DNA of 64,000 nt from Modestobacter sp. L9-4 (GTDB lineage Bacteria; Actinomycetota; Actinomycetes; Mycobacteriales; Geodermatophilaceae): NCBI RefSeq assembly GCF_019112525.1, contig NZ_CP077800.1:1798001-1862000 (forward strand). Reading direction: 5' to 3'. Each line of letters starts with the position of its first letter. Within the stretch, counting starts at the first letter, position 1. Positions 17,444 through 27,166 of the stretch are shown one piece after another. The position numbers were made by a program, and so were the translations under genes. Below the pieces are notes generated by a model. It worked only from the letters and a program-made list of their open reading frames with translations. It was not told the origin of the DNA and did not search any database.

Positions 17444-17833
17444 TCAGCCCCGGCGGAGCGGGGGCAGCGGCAGGTGCGCCGAGAGGTCGGCGCGGCTGCC
17501 GCTGGCCACCACCCGGCCCTCGGCGACCGACTCCGCCCAGCTGAGCGCGCCGGTGGCCAGCCGCAGCCAGGTGGCGGCGTCGGTCTCGATCACGTTGGGC
17601 GGGGTGCCCCGGGTGTGCCGGGGCCCGGGCACGCACTGGACGGCGACGAACGGCGGCACCCGCAGCTCGACCGAGCGGCCGGGCACCTGCTGGGCCAGCC
17701 AGCGGGCGGAGGTCTTCACGGCAGCGCCCAGCACCGGCCGGGGAGGCTGGTCGGCCTCCCCGGCCAGCCACCCGGCCACCGGCGCCAGGACGGCGCGCAG
17801 CTCCTCGGCCGAGATGGGCTGCACGCCGGCCAT
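17444..17833 (-). CDS. Sterol carrier family (SCP2-like) protein
   Basis: A 129-residue protein, [21 protein letters not shown] at the start and the segment [19 protein letters not shown] near residue 77, typical of a bacterial SCP2-like family found after purL in actinobacteria. The conserved NVIETD...W pattern is seen in maleylpyruvate isomerase C-terminal/SCP2 folds. Its ATG overlaps the purL stop codon by one base, indicating coupling. The ligand is unknown. Confidence 0.82.
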   Translation of the reverse strand: MAGVQPISAEELRAVLAPVAGWLAGEADQPPRPVLGAAVKTSARWLAQQVPGRSVELRVPPFVAVQCVPGPRHTRGTPPNVIETDAATWLRLATGALSWAESVAEGRVVASGSRADLSAHLPLPPLRRG

Positions 17834-20172
17834 CAGCTGGTCGGGACGGTGCCCGCCGGGACCGCGCCCACGACCAGCTCCGGGCTGCCGAACAGGGCCG
17901 GGAGGGTGCCCGTCCAGGCGGTGCGCAGCTCGGTGAGCGGCAGCTCGAGCAGGCCCTCGACCACCAGGGCGTCGCCGCCCGTCGTCCCGAGCTCGGTGAC
18001 CGGGACGCCGGCCGCCTCGGCCGCGGCGCGCACGCCCGCCGGGTCGGCGGTGGTGACGACGACGCGGGCGCCGGACTCGGCGAACAGCGCGGCCGTCGGG
18101 TCGCCGTCCACGCGGAGCGTCGCCCCGGTGCCGTACCGCAGCGCGGACTCCGTCAGCGCCTGCGCCAGACCGCCGTCGGCCAGGTCGTGGGCGGAGCTGA
18201 CCAGCCCCTCGGTGGAGAAGCGGGCCAGCAGCTGCCCCAGGGTGCGCTCGGCGGCGAGGTCCAGCCGGGGCGGCAGCCCGCCCAGGTGACCGTGGACGAC
18301 CGCGGCCCACGCCGAGCCACCGAACTCCGGCCGGGTCTCCCCCAGCAGCAGCACGGTCTCGCCGTCGGCGCGCCAGCCGGTGGGCACGCGGTGGGTGACG
18401 TCGGCGTGCACGCCGAGCACCCCGATCACCGGCGTCGGGTTGATCGCGACGTCGCCGGTCTGGTTGTAGAGGCTCACGTTCCCGCCGGTGACCGGCAGGC
18501 CGAGCGCGCGGCAGCCGTCGGCCAGGCCGCGGACGGCCTCGGCGAACTGCCACATGACCTCGGGGTTCTCCGGGGAGCCGAAGTTGAGGCAGTTGGTGAC
18601 CGCCAGCGGCACGGCGCCGGAGACGGCGACGTTGCGGTAGGCCTCGGCCAGGTTCAGCTGGGCACCCGTGTAGGGGTCCAGCCGGGAGAACCGGGCGTTG
18701 CCGTCCAGCGCCAGCGCGATGCCCAGGTTGCTGGACTCGTCGATGCGCACCACGCCGGCGTCCTCGGGCTGGGCCAGCACGGTGTTGCCGCGCACGTAGC
18801 GGTCGTACTGCTCGGTCACCCAGGACTTGTCGGCGCCGTCCGGGCTGGAGACCAGGGCCAGCCAGTCGGCGCGCAGGTCGGCCGAGGACGACGGCGGGGC
18901 GTCGGCCTGCAGGGCGTCCAGGTCGGCCGGGCGGGCCATCGGCCGGTCGTAGCGCGGGCCCTCCAGGGCCACGGTGCGCGGCGGGACGTCGACGATCCGC
19001 TCGCCGTGCCAGTCGATGGTGAGCCGGTCGCCGTCGGTGACCTCACCGATGACGGTGGCCAGCACGTCCCACTTGGCGCAGACGGCGAGGAAGGCCTCGA
19101 CCTTGCCCGGCTCGACGACCGCGCACATCCGCTCCTGCGACTCGCTCATCAGGATCTCGGCGGGGGTGAGCGTTGAGTCCCGCAGCGGGACGGCGTCCAG
19201 GTCGATGGCCATGCCGCCGGAGCCGGCCGCGGCCAGCTCGGACGTGGCGCACGAGATGCCGGCGCCGCCGAGGTCCTGGATGCCGGTGACCAGGCCGGCG
19301 GCGAAGATCTCCAGGCAGGCCTCGATGAGCAGCTTCTCGGTGAACGGGTCGCCGACCTGCACGGCGGGGCGCTTGGCCGGGCCCTCGGCGTCGAAGGTCT
19401 CGCTGGCCAGCACCGAGACCCCGCCGATGCCGTCGCCGCCGGTGCGGGCACCGAACAGCACGACCTTGTTGCCCACGCCCTCCGCCTTGGCCAGCTGCAG
19501 GTCACCGTGCTTCATCACGCCCACGCACAGGGCGTTGACCAGCGGGTTGCCGGCGTAGGTGTCGTCGAAGAGCAGCTCGCCACCGATGTTGGGCAGGCCC
19601 AGGCAGTTGCCGTAGCCGCCCACGCCGGCGATCACGCCGGGCAGCACGCGGGCGGTGTCGGGGGCGTCGGCCGCGCCGAAGCGCAGCGAGTCCATGACCG
19701 CGATCGGGCGGGCGCCCATGGTGAGGATGTCGCGGACGATCCCGCCGACCCCGGTGGCCGCGCCCTGGTAGGGCTCGATGTAGCTGGGGTGGTTGTGCGA
19801 CTCGACCTTGAAGGTGACCGCGTAGCCCTCGCCGACGTCGACGACGCCGGCGTTCTCGCCCATGCCGACCAGCAGTGCGTCGCTCTTCGGCAGGTCGGCG
19901 AACCGGCGCAGGTGCACCTTGGAGGACTTGTAGGAGCAGTGCTCGCTCCACATGACCGAGTACATGGCCAGCTCGGAGGTGGTGGGCCGGCGGCCGAGGA
20001 TCTCCTTGATGGAGGCGTACTCGTCGTCCTTGAGGCCGAGCTCGGCGAACGGCTGGGCCGTGTCCGGGGTGCGCCCGGCGCGGTCGACGGTGTCCAGGTC
20101 GGGCATCGACCGGACGGCGGCGTCGGCCGGACCGTCGGCGGCGTGCGGGGTCGACGTCACGTCGGCGGTCAC
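17833..20172 (-). CDS. purL: Phosphoribosylformylglycinamidine synthase subunit PurL
   Basis: Catalytic ATP-dependent subunit converting FGAR and ammonia to FGAM. At 779 residues it is the small PurL form that needs PurQ and PurS. Motifs include [12 protein letters not shown] near residue 70, [20 protein letters not shown] near 120 and [18 protein letters not shown]. The GTG at 20172 overlaps the purQ stop as GTGA, which fixes the start against a longer unsupported frame. Order is purS-purQ-purL-sterol carrier gene. Confidence 0.97.
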   Translation of the reverse strand: MTADVTSTPHAADGPADAAVRSMPDLDTVDRAGRTPDTAQPFAELGLKDDEYASIKEILGRRPTTSELAMYSVMWSEHCSYKSSKVHLRRFADLPKSDALLVGMGENAGVVDVGEGYAVTFKVESHNHPSYIEPYQGAATGVGGIVRDILTMGARPIAVMDSLRFGAADAPDTARVLPGVIAGVGGYGNCLGLPNIGGELLFDDTYAGNPLVNALCVGVMKHGDLQLAKAEGVGNKVVLFGARTGGDGIGGVSVLASETFDAEGPAKRPAVQVGDPFTEKLLIEACLEIFAAGLVTGIQDLGGAGISCATSELAAAGSGGMAIDLDAVPLRDSTLTPAEILMSESQERMCAVVEPGKVEAFLAVCAKWDVLATVIGEVTDGDRLTIDWHGERIVDVPPRTVALEGPRYDRPMARPADLDALQADAPPSSSADLRADWLALVSSPDGADKSWVTEQYDRYVRGNTVLAQPEDAGVVRIDESSNLGIALALDGNARFSRLDPYTGAQLNLAEAYRNVAVSGAVPLAVTNCLNFGSPENPEVMWQFAEAVRGLADGCRALGLPVTGGNVSLYNQTGDVAINPTPVIGVLGVHADVTHRVPTGWRADGETVLLLGETRPEFGGSAWAAVVHGHLGGLPPRLDLAAERTLGQLLARFSTEGLVSSAHDLADGGLAQALTESALRYGTGATLRVDGDPTAALFAESGARVVVTTADPAGVRAAAEAAGVPVTELGTTGGDALVVEGLLELPLTELRTAWTGTLPALFGSPELVVGAVPAGTVPTS

Positions 20173-20843
20173 GCGGCACCCACCAGCGAGGTCAGCACGG
20201 AGGTGAAGAAGCCCAGGCCGTCGGTGCTCGGGCCGGTGAGGTCCTCGACCGCGTGCTCGGGGTGCGGCATCAGCCCGACCACCCGGCCGTCGGCGCTGGT
20301 GACCCCGGCGATGTCGCGGGAGCTGCCGTTCGGGTTGCCCCCGACGTAGCGGACGACGACCCGCCCCTCCCCCTCGAGCCGGTCGAGGTCGGCGTCGGCG
20401 GCGACGTAGCGCCCCTCGCCGTTCTTGACCGGGACGACGATCTCCTGGCCGTCGGCGAACGACGACGTCCAGGCGGTGTCGGCGCGCTCGACGCGCAGCC
20501 CCTGGTCGCGGTTGCGGAAGTGCAGGTGGCTGTTGCGGGTGAGCGCCCCGGGCAGCAGCCCGGCCTCGCACAGCACCTGGAAGCCGTTGCAGATGCCCAG
20601 CACGGGCAGGCCCGTGCCGGCTGCGCTGATGACGTCGGCCATCAGCGGCGAGCGGGCGGCGATGGCGCCGGCGCGCAGGTAGTCGCCGTAGGAGAAGCCG
20701 CCGGGCAGGACCACGGCGTCGACGTCCTTCAGGTCGTGGTCGCCGTGCCAGAGGGAGACGGGCTCACCGCCGGCGAGCCGCACCGCGCGTGCGGCGTCGA
20801 CGTCGTCCAGGGAGCCCGGGAAGGTGATGACACCGATGCGCAC
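20169..20843 (-). CDS. purQ: Phosphoribosylformylglycinamidine synthase subunit PurQ (glutaminase)
   Basis: A 224-residue class I glutamine amidotransferase supplying ammonia to PurL. The nucleophile Cys is in [10 protein letters not shown] near residue 87 and the partner His-Glu in MPHPEH near 193. The GTG at 20843 gives [11 protein letters not shown], the standard N-terminus. It starts 8 bases after purS and overlaps purL by 4 bases. Confidence 0.97.
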   Translation of the reverse strand: MRIGVITFPGSLDDVDAARAVRLAGGEPVSLWHGDHDLKDVDAVVLPGGFSYGDYLRAGAIAARSPLMADVISAAGTGLPVLGICNGFQVLCEAGLLPGALTRNSHLHFRNRDQGLRVERADTAWTSSFADGQEIVVPVKNGEGRYVAADADLDRLEGEGRVVVRYVGGNPNGSSRDIAGVTSADGRVVGLMPHPEHAVEDLTGPSTDGLGFFTSVLTSLVGAA

Positions 20844-20851
20844 GTTGGTCC

Positions 20852-21091
20852 TCAGTCCGTGGGGAGGTGCAGCTCGACGTCTTCGATGACGGGGTTGGCC
20901 AGCAGCGTCTCGGCGATCTCGCGGAGCTCCGCGGCGTCGGGGGTGCCGTCCACCTCCAGCACGAAGTGCTTGCCCTGACGGACACTGCGGACACCGGAGT
21001 GACCGAGCCGGCCCAGGGCGCCGAGAACGGCCTGCCCCTGCGGATCGGAGATCTCTGGCTTCAGGACGACGTCGACGACCACGACTGGCAC
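20852..21091 (-). CDS. purS: Phosphoribosylformylglycinamidine synthase subunit PurS
   Basis: A 79-residue protein with the PurS pattern [19 protein letters not shown] and a C-terminal DVELHL strand. PurS bridges PurL and PurQ for ammonia channelling. It is the first gene of the purS-purQ-purL operon. The GTG start lies 7 bases after a TACCCT box, so the mRNA is likely leaderless. Confidence 0.96.
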   Translation of the reverse strand: MPVVVVDVVLKPEISDPQGQAVLGALGRLGHSGVRSVRQGKHFVLEVDGTPDAAELREIAETLLANPVIEDVELHLPTD

Positions 21092-21098
21092 GCCGACG

Positions 21099-21104
21099 AG
21101 GGTA
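21099..21104 (-). promoter_or_regulatory. -10 box (TACCCT) for leaderless purS operon
   Basis: On the minus strand TACCCT ends 7 bases before the purS GTG. A weak TTCGGA lies 18 bases upstream in the -35 position. Confidence 0.5.
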
Positions 21105-21297
21105 CCGGCAGTGCCGGAGCAGTCCGAACGAGCGCCGGACGGGCGACGGATGGTGCACGACGGACCACCCCGCGGACCGGAGCTGCCCCCGACGGGTGGC
21201 GGACCTGGAGCGTTCGACTGGAGATCACCGGCGCCGGGTCGATGATCAGGACAACCAGATCGCCGTCGGGCGGTCGACGTGCAGGACGGAGGCGGGC

Positions 21298-21963
21298 GTG
21301 GTCGCGGGCACCCCCAACATCGACCACCCGGCCGGTGCCACGGCGCTCAGCGTGCTCCCCCTCGGCAGCGACGAGGCCCTCACCAGCCGGGTGCGGCGGG
21401 TCGGGGACTCGCACCTGTTCATCAGCCAGCCGCGCACCCCCACCGGCGACACCGCCGGCTTCGTCGCCGGCGACATGATCGAGATGTCCTGGCAGTCCGA
21501 CGACGGGCTGCGCTCCGTGACCGCCGACGCCGTCGCCCTGGCCTCCGACGGCACCTGGAAGGTCCGGCTCACCGGCCCGGCCAACCGGATCCAGCGCCGG
21601 GACGCCGTCCGCGCCCCCATCGGCCTGCCGGTCCTGGTCTCCTGGGACTCCGTCTCGCTCACCGGCAGCACCGTCGACCTCAGCGAGGGCGGACTGCTCG
21701 CCGTCTTCCGCCCGCACGGCGACCTGGGGGTCGGCGTCCCCTTCCCGAAGCGGGGCCGAACACTCACGCTCCAGCTCGACCTGTACTCCGACCTGCTGCT
21801 CACCGAGGTCGCGCTGATCCGCCGGCGACCGCGCCAGGACGCCCTGCACGAGTGGTCGCTGCGCTTCCTCGCCCTGCCCGAGCCCTCCGCGGACCTCATC
21901 CGCTCGCACGTCTTCACCGCGCTGCGCAACGCCCGCGCCCGCGGCCTCGCCGCGCTGTACTGA
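21298..21963 (+). CDS. PilZ-domain cyclic di-GMP receptor
   Basis: A 221-residue protein with a YcgR-like N-terminal beta domain (about 1-95) and a PilZ domain with both ligand motifs: RxxxR within IQRRDAVRAP (near residue 100) and DxSxxG as DLSEGG (near 125). It should bind cyclic di-GMP. No motility or polysaccharide gene is adjacent, so the output is unknown. The GTG at 21298 follows GGAGG by about 6 bases; a longer frame upstream lacks such a site and would overlap the purS promoter. Confidence 0.88.
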   Translation: MVAGTPNIDHPAGATALSVLPLGSDEALTSRVRRVGDSHLFISQPRTPTGDTAGFVAGDMIEMSWQSDDGLRSVTADAVALASDGTWKVRLTGPANRIQRRDAVRAPIGLPVLVSWDSVSLTGSTVDLSEGGLLAVFRPHGDLGVGVPFPKRGRTLTLQLDLYSDLLLTEVALIRRRPRQDALHEWSLRFLALPEPSADLIRSHVFTALRNARARGLAALY

Positions 21964-21964
21964 T

Positions 21965-22012
21965 CTCGTCGACCGGCGGACCGCAGCGCGGCCGCCGGCC
22001 GTCCCGGACGAG
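21965..22012. terminator. Hairpin between convergent PilZ and amidohydrolase genes
   Basis: Outer arms CTCGTC (21965-21970) and GACGAG (22007-22012), inner arms CCGGCGG (21973-21979) and CCGCCGG (21992-21998). Confidence 0.55.
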
Positions 22013-22013
22013 G

Positions 22014-23252
22014 TCAGTCGCGGTCGACGACGACGCGGCCGCCCTGCACGACGGTGCGGACGTGGCGCTCGGGCTCGGCGAGCACGCGGACGTCGGCGAG
22101 CGGGTCGGCGTCGACCACCACCAGGTCGGCGTGCGCCCCCGGTGCGACCACGCCGACCTCGCCGGTCAGCCCGATGAGCTCCGCGGCCACGGTCGTCGCC
22201 GAGCGCAGCACCTCCAGGGGCGACTGCACCTCGGCCCGGATGGCGAACTCCCGGGACTGGTGGCGCTGCATCCCGCCCAGCAGGTCCGAGCCGTAGACGA
22301 TCCGCACGCCGGCCCGGGCGGCCCGCTCCAGCGCGCCCAGCCCGGCCCCGAGGACGGCATCGACCTTCTCCCAGCTGTCCCTCGGGAGACCGTGGTCCAT
22401 CCCCTCCTCCTTGAGCGCCCAGTAGGTCACCAGCGTCGGGACGAGGAAGGCCTGCTTCTCCAGGAGGAGCTCGACGCTGCGGTCGTCGATCAGGTTGCCG
22501 TGCTCGATGGACCGGATGCCCACCTCCAGCGCCCGGTTCACCGACCGCGCGGTGTACGCGTGCGCAGCCACGTACCGGTTGGCCGCCGCCGCCTCGTCCA
22601 CCACGGCACGCAGCTCGTCGAGGGAGTACTGGGTCGAGTCGATCCGGTCGGTCGGGGAGGAGACGCCCCCGCCGGCCATCACCTTGAGGTGGTGGGCACC
22701 GGTGCGGAGCTGGTCGCGGGCCGCGGCGCGCAGCGCGTCGACGCCGTCGACGACCCGCCCCATGCTCACGCAGCAGCCCGGCTCCTCGGCCGCGCTCTGC
22801 CCGGGGCCGCGGACGTCGCCGTGCCCACCGGTCTGGCTCAGCGCCTTGCCGCCGAACACCAGCCGCGGCCCGGTGATCAGCCCCTCCGCCTGCGCGCGGG
22901 CCATCCCGAAGTCCGCGCCGCCGGTGTCGCGGACGGTGGTGAAGCCGCGAGCGAGCATGCCGCCCATCAGCCGTCCGACGTGCGCGGCGACGTAGCTGGG
23001 CGCCCAGGTGGGCAGCGCGGCGAGGTCGGCCGTCGCCGCCGTCACGTGCACGTGCCCGTCGACGAGACCCGGCAGCACCCGGCGGCCGGCGGCCTCCAGC
23101 ACGCGGGCGCCCTCCGGCGCGGTCAGGTCGCGGCCGACCTCCACGATCCGGCCGTCGACGGCGAGCACGTCGGTGCCCTCCAGGTACTCGCCGGCCTCGA
23201 CGTCCAGGACGTCGGCGCCGCGGACCAGCAGGGCGGGGGCGGTGGGGCTCAA
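22014..23252 (-). CDS. Amidohydrolase-superfamily metal-dependent hydrolase (imidazolonepropionase/prolidase-like)
   Basis: A 412-residue TIM-barrel amidohydrolase with the binuclear ligand set: GHVHV near residue 64, the carboxylated-lysine candidate in HHLKVMAGGG, then AAHAYT, SIEHGN and YGSDLLGG. Patterns fit the branch containing Xaa-Pro dipeptidases and imidazolonepropionase-like enzymes. A cyclic amide or N-acyl amino acid substrate is likely but unproven. The start is a TTG at 23252 overlapping the GAF gene stop (TTGA), showing coupling. It is the last gene of an MFS-GAF-amidohydrolase operon under a divergent RpiR regulator. Confidence 0.88.
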   Translation of the reverse strand: MSPTAPALLVRGADVLDVEAGEYLEGTDVLAVDGRIVEVGRDLTAPEGARVLEAAGRRVLPGLVDGHVHVTAATADLAALPTWAPSYVAAHVGRLMGGMLARGFTTVRDTGGADFGMARAQAEGLITGPRLVFGGKALSQTGGHGDVRGPGQSAAEEPGCCVSMGRVVDGVDALRAAARDQLRTGAHHLKVMAGGGVSSPTDRIDSTQYSLDELRAVVDEAAAANRYVAAHAYTARSVNRALEVGIRSIEHGNLIDDRSVELLLEKQAFLVPTLVTYWALKEEGMDHGLPRDSWEKVDAVLGAGLGALERAARAGVRIVYGSDLLGGMQRHQSREFAIRAEVQSPLEVLRSATTVAAELIGLTGEVGVVAPGAHADLVVVDADPLADVRVLAEPERHVRTVVQGGRVVVDRD

Positions 23253-23788
23253 CGGTTCTCCTCGGGGGTGGGGACAGCGGTGCGGGTGGCGTGCCAGGCG
23301 AGCAGTGGCGCGACGGCGAGCCCGGCCGCCGGGGCCGCCCGGGCGATCGAGGTCTCGTCGTAGGTGCCCGCGGCGTCGAGCAGGCTGAGCGCGCCGATCG
23401 TGCGGCCGTCGACGACCACCGGCAGGTTCAGCGTGGCACCGCAGCCCAGCGCCTCGATCGTCGGCCAGTCGGCGAAGACCGCGGCGACCGACGCCGGGTC
23501 CACGCCCAGGTAGGGCTGCTGGCGCACCAGCACCTGCTGCGGCCAGGGCGCGTCCCGCGGCATGAACTTCTCGCCGCCGACCGGGTACTCGACCGGGTAC
23601 TCGACCGGGTGCGAGGTGTGGACCCGGGCCAGCGCACCACGTTCGTCGTCCCAGGCCAGCACGGTGAACAGCCGGGCGCCGACCAGCCGGCGGGCCTCGG
23701 CCTGCACCTCGTCGAAGCCGGGGGCGTTCGGCACCGGCGGCCCGGCGGGCCGGGTGATCCGGGTGTCGGGGGCGGACGGCGTGCTCAT
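23249..23788 (-). CDS. Stand-alone GAF-domain protein
   Basis: A 179-residue protein that is essentially one GAF fold: LFTVLAWDDERGALARVHTS near residue 40, a central GATLNLPVVVDGRTIGALSLL near 130. No kinase, cyclase or HTH is attached. Translation is coupled at both ends: ATGA with the MFS gene and TTGA with the amidohydrolase. Residues VEYPVEYPV arise from a 12-base tandem duplication near 23580-23610. In this operon it may sense or even process the imported compound; function is unknown. Confidence 0.8.
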   Translation of the reverse strand: MSTPSAPDTRITRPAGPPVPNAPGFDEVQAEARRLVGARLFTVLAWDDERGALARVHTSHPVEYPVEYPVGGEKFMPRDAPWPQQVLVRQQPYLGVDPASVAAVFADWPTIEALGCGATLNLPVVVDGRTIGALSLLDAAGTYDETSIARAAPAAGLAVAPLLAWHATRTAVPTPEENR

Positions 23789-25224
23789 CGGTTCCCTCCT
23801 GCCGCACGCGGCGCGGGGTCGCCGGCGTGCGCTGCGGCCTGCTGCGCCCGGTGGACGTCGTCGGTCTCGGTGAGCTCCTCCAGCGAACGGCCGGTCGTGG
23901 ACAGGCCGAACACCAGCACGGCGAACACCCCCACGGCCAGCACGACGGTGATCATCGTGAACACGCCCCCGAAGCCCAGGGAGGACGAGGTGAAGCCGAT
24001 GATCGCCGGGGCGGAGATGCTGCCGATCCGGCCGAAGGCACTGGACAGCCCCGTGCCGCTGGCCCGGATCCAGGTGGGGAACACCTCGGGGGTGTAGGCG
24101 TACAGCCCGGAGTAGACGCCGTTGAGGAAAAACGACAGCAGCGCGCCGGCGGCGACGATGCCGAACGAGGTGTCCATCTGGCTGAGCAGGAAGGCGCTGA
24201 CCGCCGACCCCACCAGGTACAGGGCGATGGTGCGCCGGCGGTCGAGCCGCTCGTTCAGCCAGGCGGCGGAGAAGTAGCCCGGGATCTGCGCCAGGTAGAT
24301 CACGATGGAGAAGGTGAAGCTCTTCGACACGGTCAGGCCGCGGTCGATGAGCAGGGTCGGGATCCAGGAGAAGAAGCCGTAGTAGGCGAAGGTGATGACG
24401 AACCAGACCGTCCAGACGACGGCGGTCCGGCGGGCCATCGCCGGGCTCCACATGAAGCGCAGCGCGGAGAACAGCGTGGGACTGGCCCGCTCCACCACCG
24501 GTGCGGGCGCCTCCCCGGTGGACGCGGGCACCGGCGGCAGGGGCTGACCGGTGGCCGCCTCGACGCGGCGTTCGAAGTCGGCCACCACCACCTCGGCCTC
24601 GGCGGTGCGCCCCTTGAGCAGCAGGAACCGCGGGGACTCCGGCAGCGAACGCCGCCACCAGAGCAGCAGCAGCACCGGCAGGGCGGTGAGCACCTGCGCC
24701 CAGCGCCACCCGTCGTCGAGGTTCGGGACGACGAACCGGCCGATCAGCGCGGCGCCGACGTAACCGAAGGAGAAGAAGCCGGCGAGCGCACCGATGAACC
24801 AGCCACGCCGCCGGGCCGGCACGAACTCGGCGAGGAACGGCGCGATGATGGCGCTCTCCGCGCCGGTGCCGATGCCGGCGACGACGCGGGCGCCGACGAA
24901 GAACTCGAAGGTCGGCGACACAGCGGCGACGAGGGTGAAGGCGGCGTAGAAGGCCAGCGACCACATCATCACGCGGCGCCGGCCGATCCGGTCGGCGAGC
25001 AGCCCGGCGACGGTGGCCCCGATCAGGTACCCGAGCGGCGTGGCCGACCCGATGATGCCCGACTGCCCGGAGGTCAGCCCCCACTCCTCGCGCACCGAGG
25101 GGAGCAGGAAGGCGACGATCGCGCCGTCCATGCCGTCGAAGGTGTAGCCGAGGCCGCCGATCAGCAGGAGCAGGTGGTGCGGCCGGCTGAGCGGCAGCCG
25201 GTCCAGGCGTTGCAGCAACGACAT
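23785..25224 (-). CDS. MFS transporter (sugar/aromatic-acid porter type)
   Basis: A 479-residue 12-segment carrier. GLLADRIGRRRVM in the 2-3 loop, LPESPRFLLLKG after segment 6 and TPEVFPTWIRASGTG in segment 10 are sugar-porter/AAHS signatures. The long central loop and acidic Asp residues in the first segment (TFDGMDGAIV) point to a proton symporter for an organic acid or related compound. It is the first gene of the operon with the GAF protein and amidohydrolase, so it likely imports their substrate. Confidence 0.88.
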   Translation of the reverse strand: MSLLQRLDRLPLSRPHHLLLLIGGLGYTFDGMDGAIVAFLLPSVREEWGLTSGQSGIIGSATPLGYLIGATVAGLLADRIGRRRVMMWSLAFYAAFTLVAAVSPTFEFFVGARVVAGIGTGAESAIIAPFLAEFVPARRRGWFIGALAGFFSFGYVGAALIGRFVVPNLDDGWRWAQVLTALPVLLLLWWRRSLPESPRFLLLKGRTAEAEVVVADFERRVEAATGQPLPPVPASTGEAPAPVVERASPTLFSALRFMWSPAMARRTAVVWTVWFVITFAYYGFFSWIPTLLIDRGLTVSKSFTFSIVIYLAQIPGYFSAAWLNERLDRRRTIALYLVGSAVSAFLLSQMDTSFGIVAAGALLSFFLNGVYSGLYAYTPEVFPTWIRASGTGLSSAFGRIGSISAPAIIGFTSSSLGFGGVFTMITVVLAVGVFAVLVFGLSTTGRSLEELTETDDVHRAQQAAAHAGDPAPRAAGGNR

Positions 25225-25254
25225 CGCGTCTCCTCTGGGCGGTCCGGACGACCG

Positions 25255-25298
25255 GGTTGATGCAACCTAGAAGGCAGAAGGACCGGATTGCAATGGTC
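25255..25298. promoter_or_regulatory. Probable RpiR operator region between divergent genes
   Basis: The 100-base gap between the MFS operon and the RpiR gene is AT-richer than its surroundings. It holds GGTTG-3-CAACC at 25255-25267 and the palindrome ATTGCAAT at 25287-25294 flanked by GACC and GGTC. A further TTTGCAG follows at 25300. The arrangement suits binding of a dimeric regulator controlling both promoters. Confidence 0.5.
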
Positions 25299-25324
25299 TT
25301 TGCAGAGGTTGACGTGGACGTAAC

Positions 25325-26257
25325 GTGCAGCAGGTGACCTCGTCCAGCGCAGGGGAGCGGCCCGACCGCCCGGTGGGGGACGCCGCCGTCGGCGCGGAAC
25401 CGCTGGCGGCCTGGCTGGACTCCCGCGGCCCGGCCGGTGGGCTGTCGGCGAAGTCCGGTGCGGTGGTGCACGCGCTGCGCACCATGCCCCGCACCGCCTC
25501 CTACGGTGGCGCCGCCGAGATCGCCGCCGCGGCCGGGGTCAACGTCGCGACGGTCACCCGGACGGCGCAGGCGCTCGGGTTCAGCGGGTGGCCCGCCCTG
25601 CAGCAGGAACTGCGGGCCCGCTACCTGTCCTCGCTGAGCGCACCCCAGGTCGCCGCCGAGCACGGGCCACTGACCGACGCGCCCGGGGCCGCCTCGCTCC
25701 GCCGGGACATCGACGACCTCGCCGTCCTCGCCCGCAGCACGGAGCCCGCGACGCTGCGCCGGCTGGCCGAGGGGATGGCCGGTGCACGGCGCACGCTCGT
25801 CGTCGCCTCGGGCAGCTACACCGCGGTCGGCCTGGCGCTGGCCCACAACGCCACGCTGGCCGGGTACGACGTCCAGCTGCACGACGGCTCGTCGGCGGCG
25901 ATGGTGAACGCGCTGGCGGCCACCGAGCCCGGCGACCTGGTGCTGACCATCAGCTTCTGGCGGCTCTACGCCAGCGCGGTGCAGGCGGCCCGGGTCGCCG
26001 CCGGGCGGGGGGCGACCGTGTGGGCCCTCACCGACAGCGCCAGCGGCCCGCTGGCCACCGCGGCGCAGCACGTGCTGGTCGTGCCGGCGGAGGGCGTGTC
26101 CTTCTTCCCCTCCCTCACGCCGGCGCTCGCCGTGGTCCAGTCCCTCTGCGCCGAGCTGGCCGCCGTCGACCCCGAGCGCACCCGGGTGCGCGTCGCGACG
26201 GCGGACGCGATGTGGGACGAGTTCGGCCTGCTCGACCGCGCACCGCACCGCCGGTGA
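25325..26257 (+). CDS. MurR/RpiR-family transcriptional regulator
   Basis: A 310-residue regulator. The N-terminal RpiR helix-turn-helix covers about residues 40-115 (IAAAAGVNVATVTRTAQALGF), and the C-terminal SIS domain starts near 130 (TLVVASGSYTAVGLALAHNA) with a typical sugar-phosphate-binding Ser-Gly-Ser loop. It diverges from the MFS-GAF-amidohydrolase operon across a 100-base palindrome-rich gap, so local control is likely, with a phosphorylated or acidic metabolite as effector. The GTG start at 25325 is the first in frame. Confidence 0.9.
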   Translation: MQQVTSSSAGERPDRPVGDAAVGAEPLAAWLDSRGPAGGLSAKSGAVVHALRTMPRTASYGGAAEIAAAAGVNVATVTRTAQALGFSGWPALQQELRARYLSSLSAPQVAAEHGPLTDAPGAASLRRDIDDLAVLARSTEPATLRRLAEGMAGARRTLVVASGSYTAVGLALAHNATLAGYDVQLHDGSSAAMVNALAATEPGDLVLTISFWRLYASAVQAARVAAGRGATVWALTDSASGPLATAAQHVLVVPAEGVSFFPSLTPALAVVQSLCAELAAVDPERTRVRVATADAMWDEFGLLDRAPHRR

Positions 26258-26262
26258 CCACC

Positions 26263-26282
26263 GGCCGGGTGCGCACCCGGCC
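26263..26282. terminator. Perfect palindrome between convergent RpiR gene and purC
   Basis: GGCCGGGTGC followed directly by its complement, 20 bases in all, within the 30-base gap. It is a likely bidirectional terminator. Confidence 0.6.
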
Positions 26283-26287
26283 CCGGC

Positions 26288-27162
<875 letters not shown>

Positions 27163-27166
<4 letters not shown>

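Noticed and set aside
19952..20571. Extended N-terminus for purL reaching 20571
   Set aside because: Would overlap most of purQ; the GTG at 20172 overlapping the purQ stop gives the expected PurL length.
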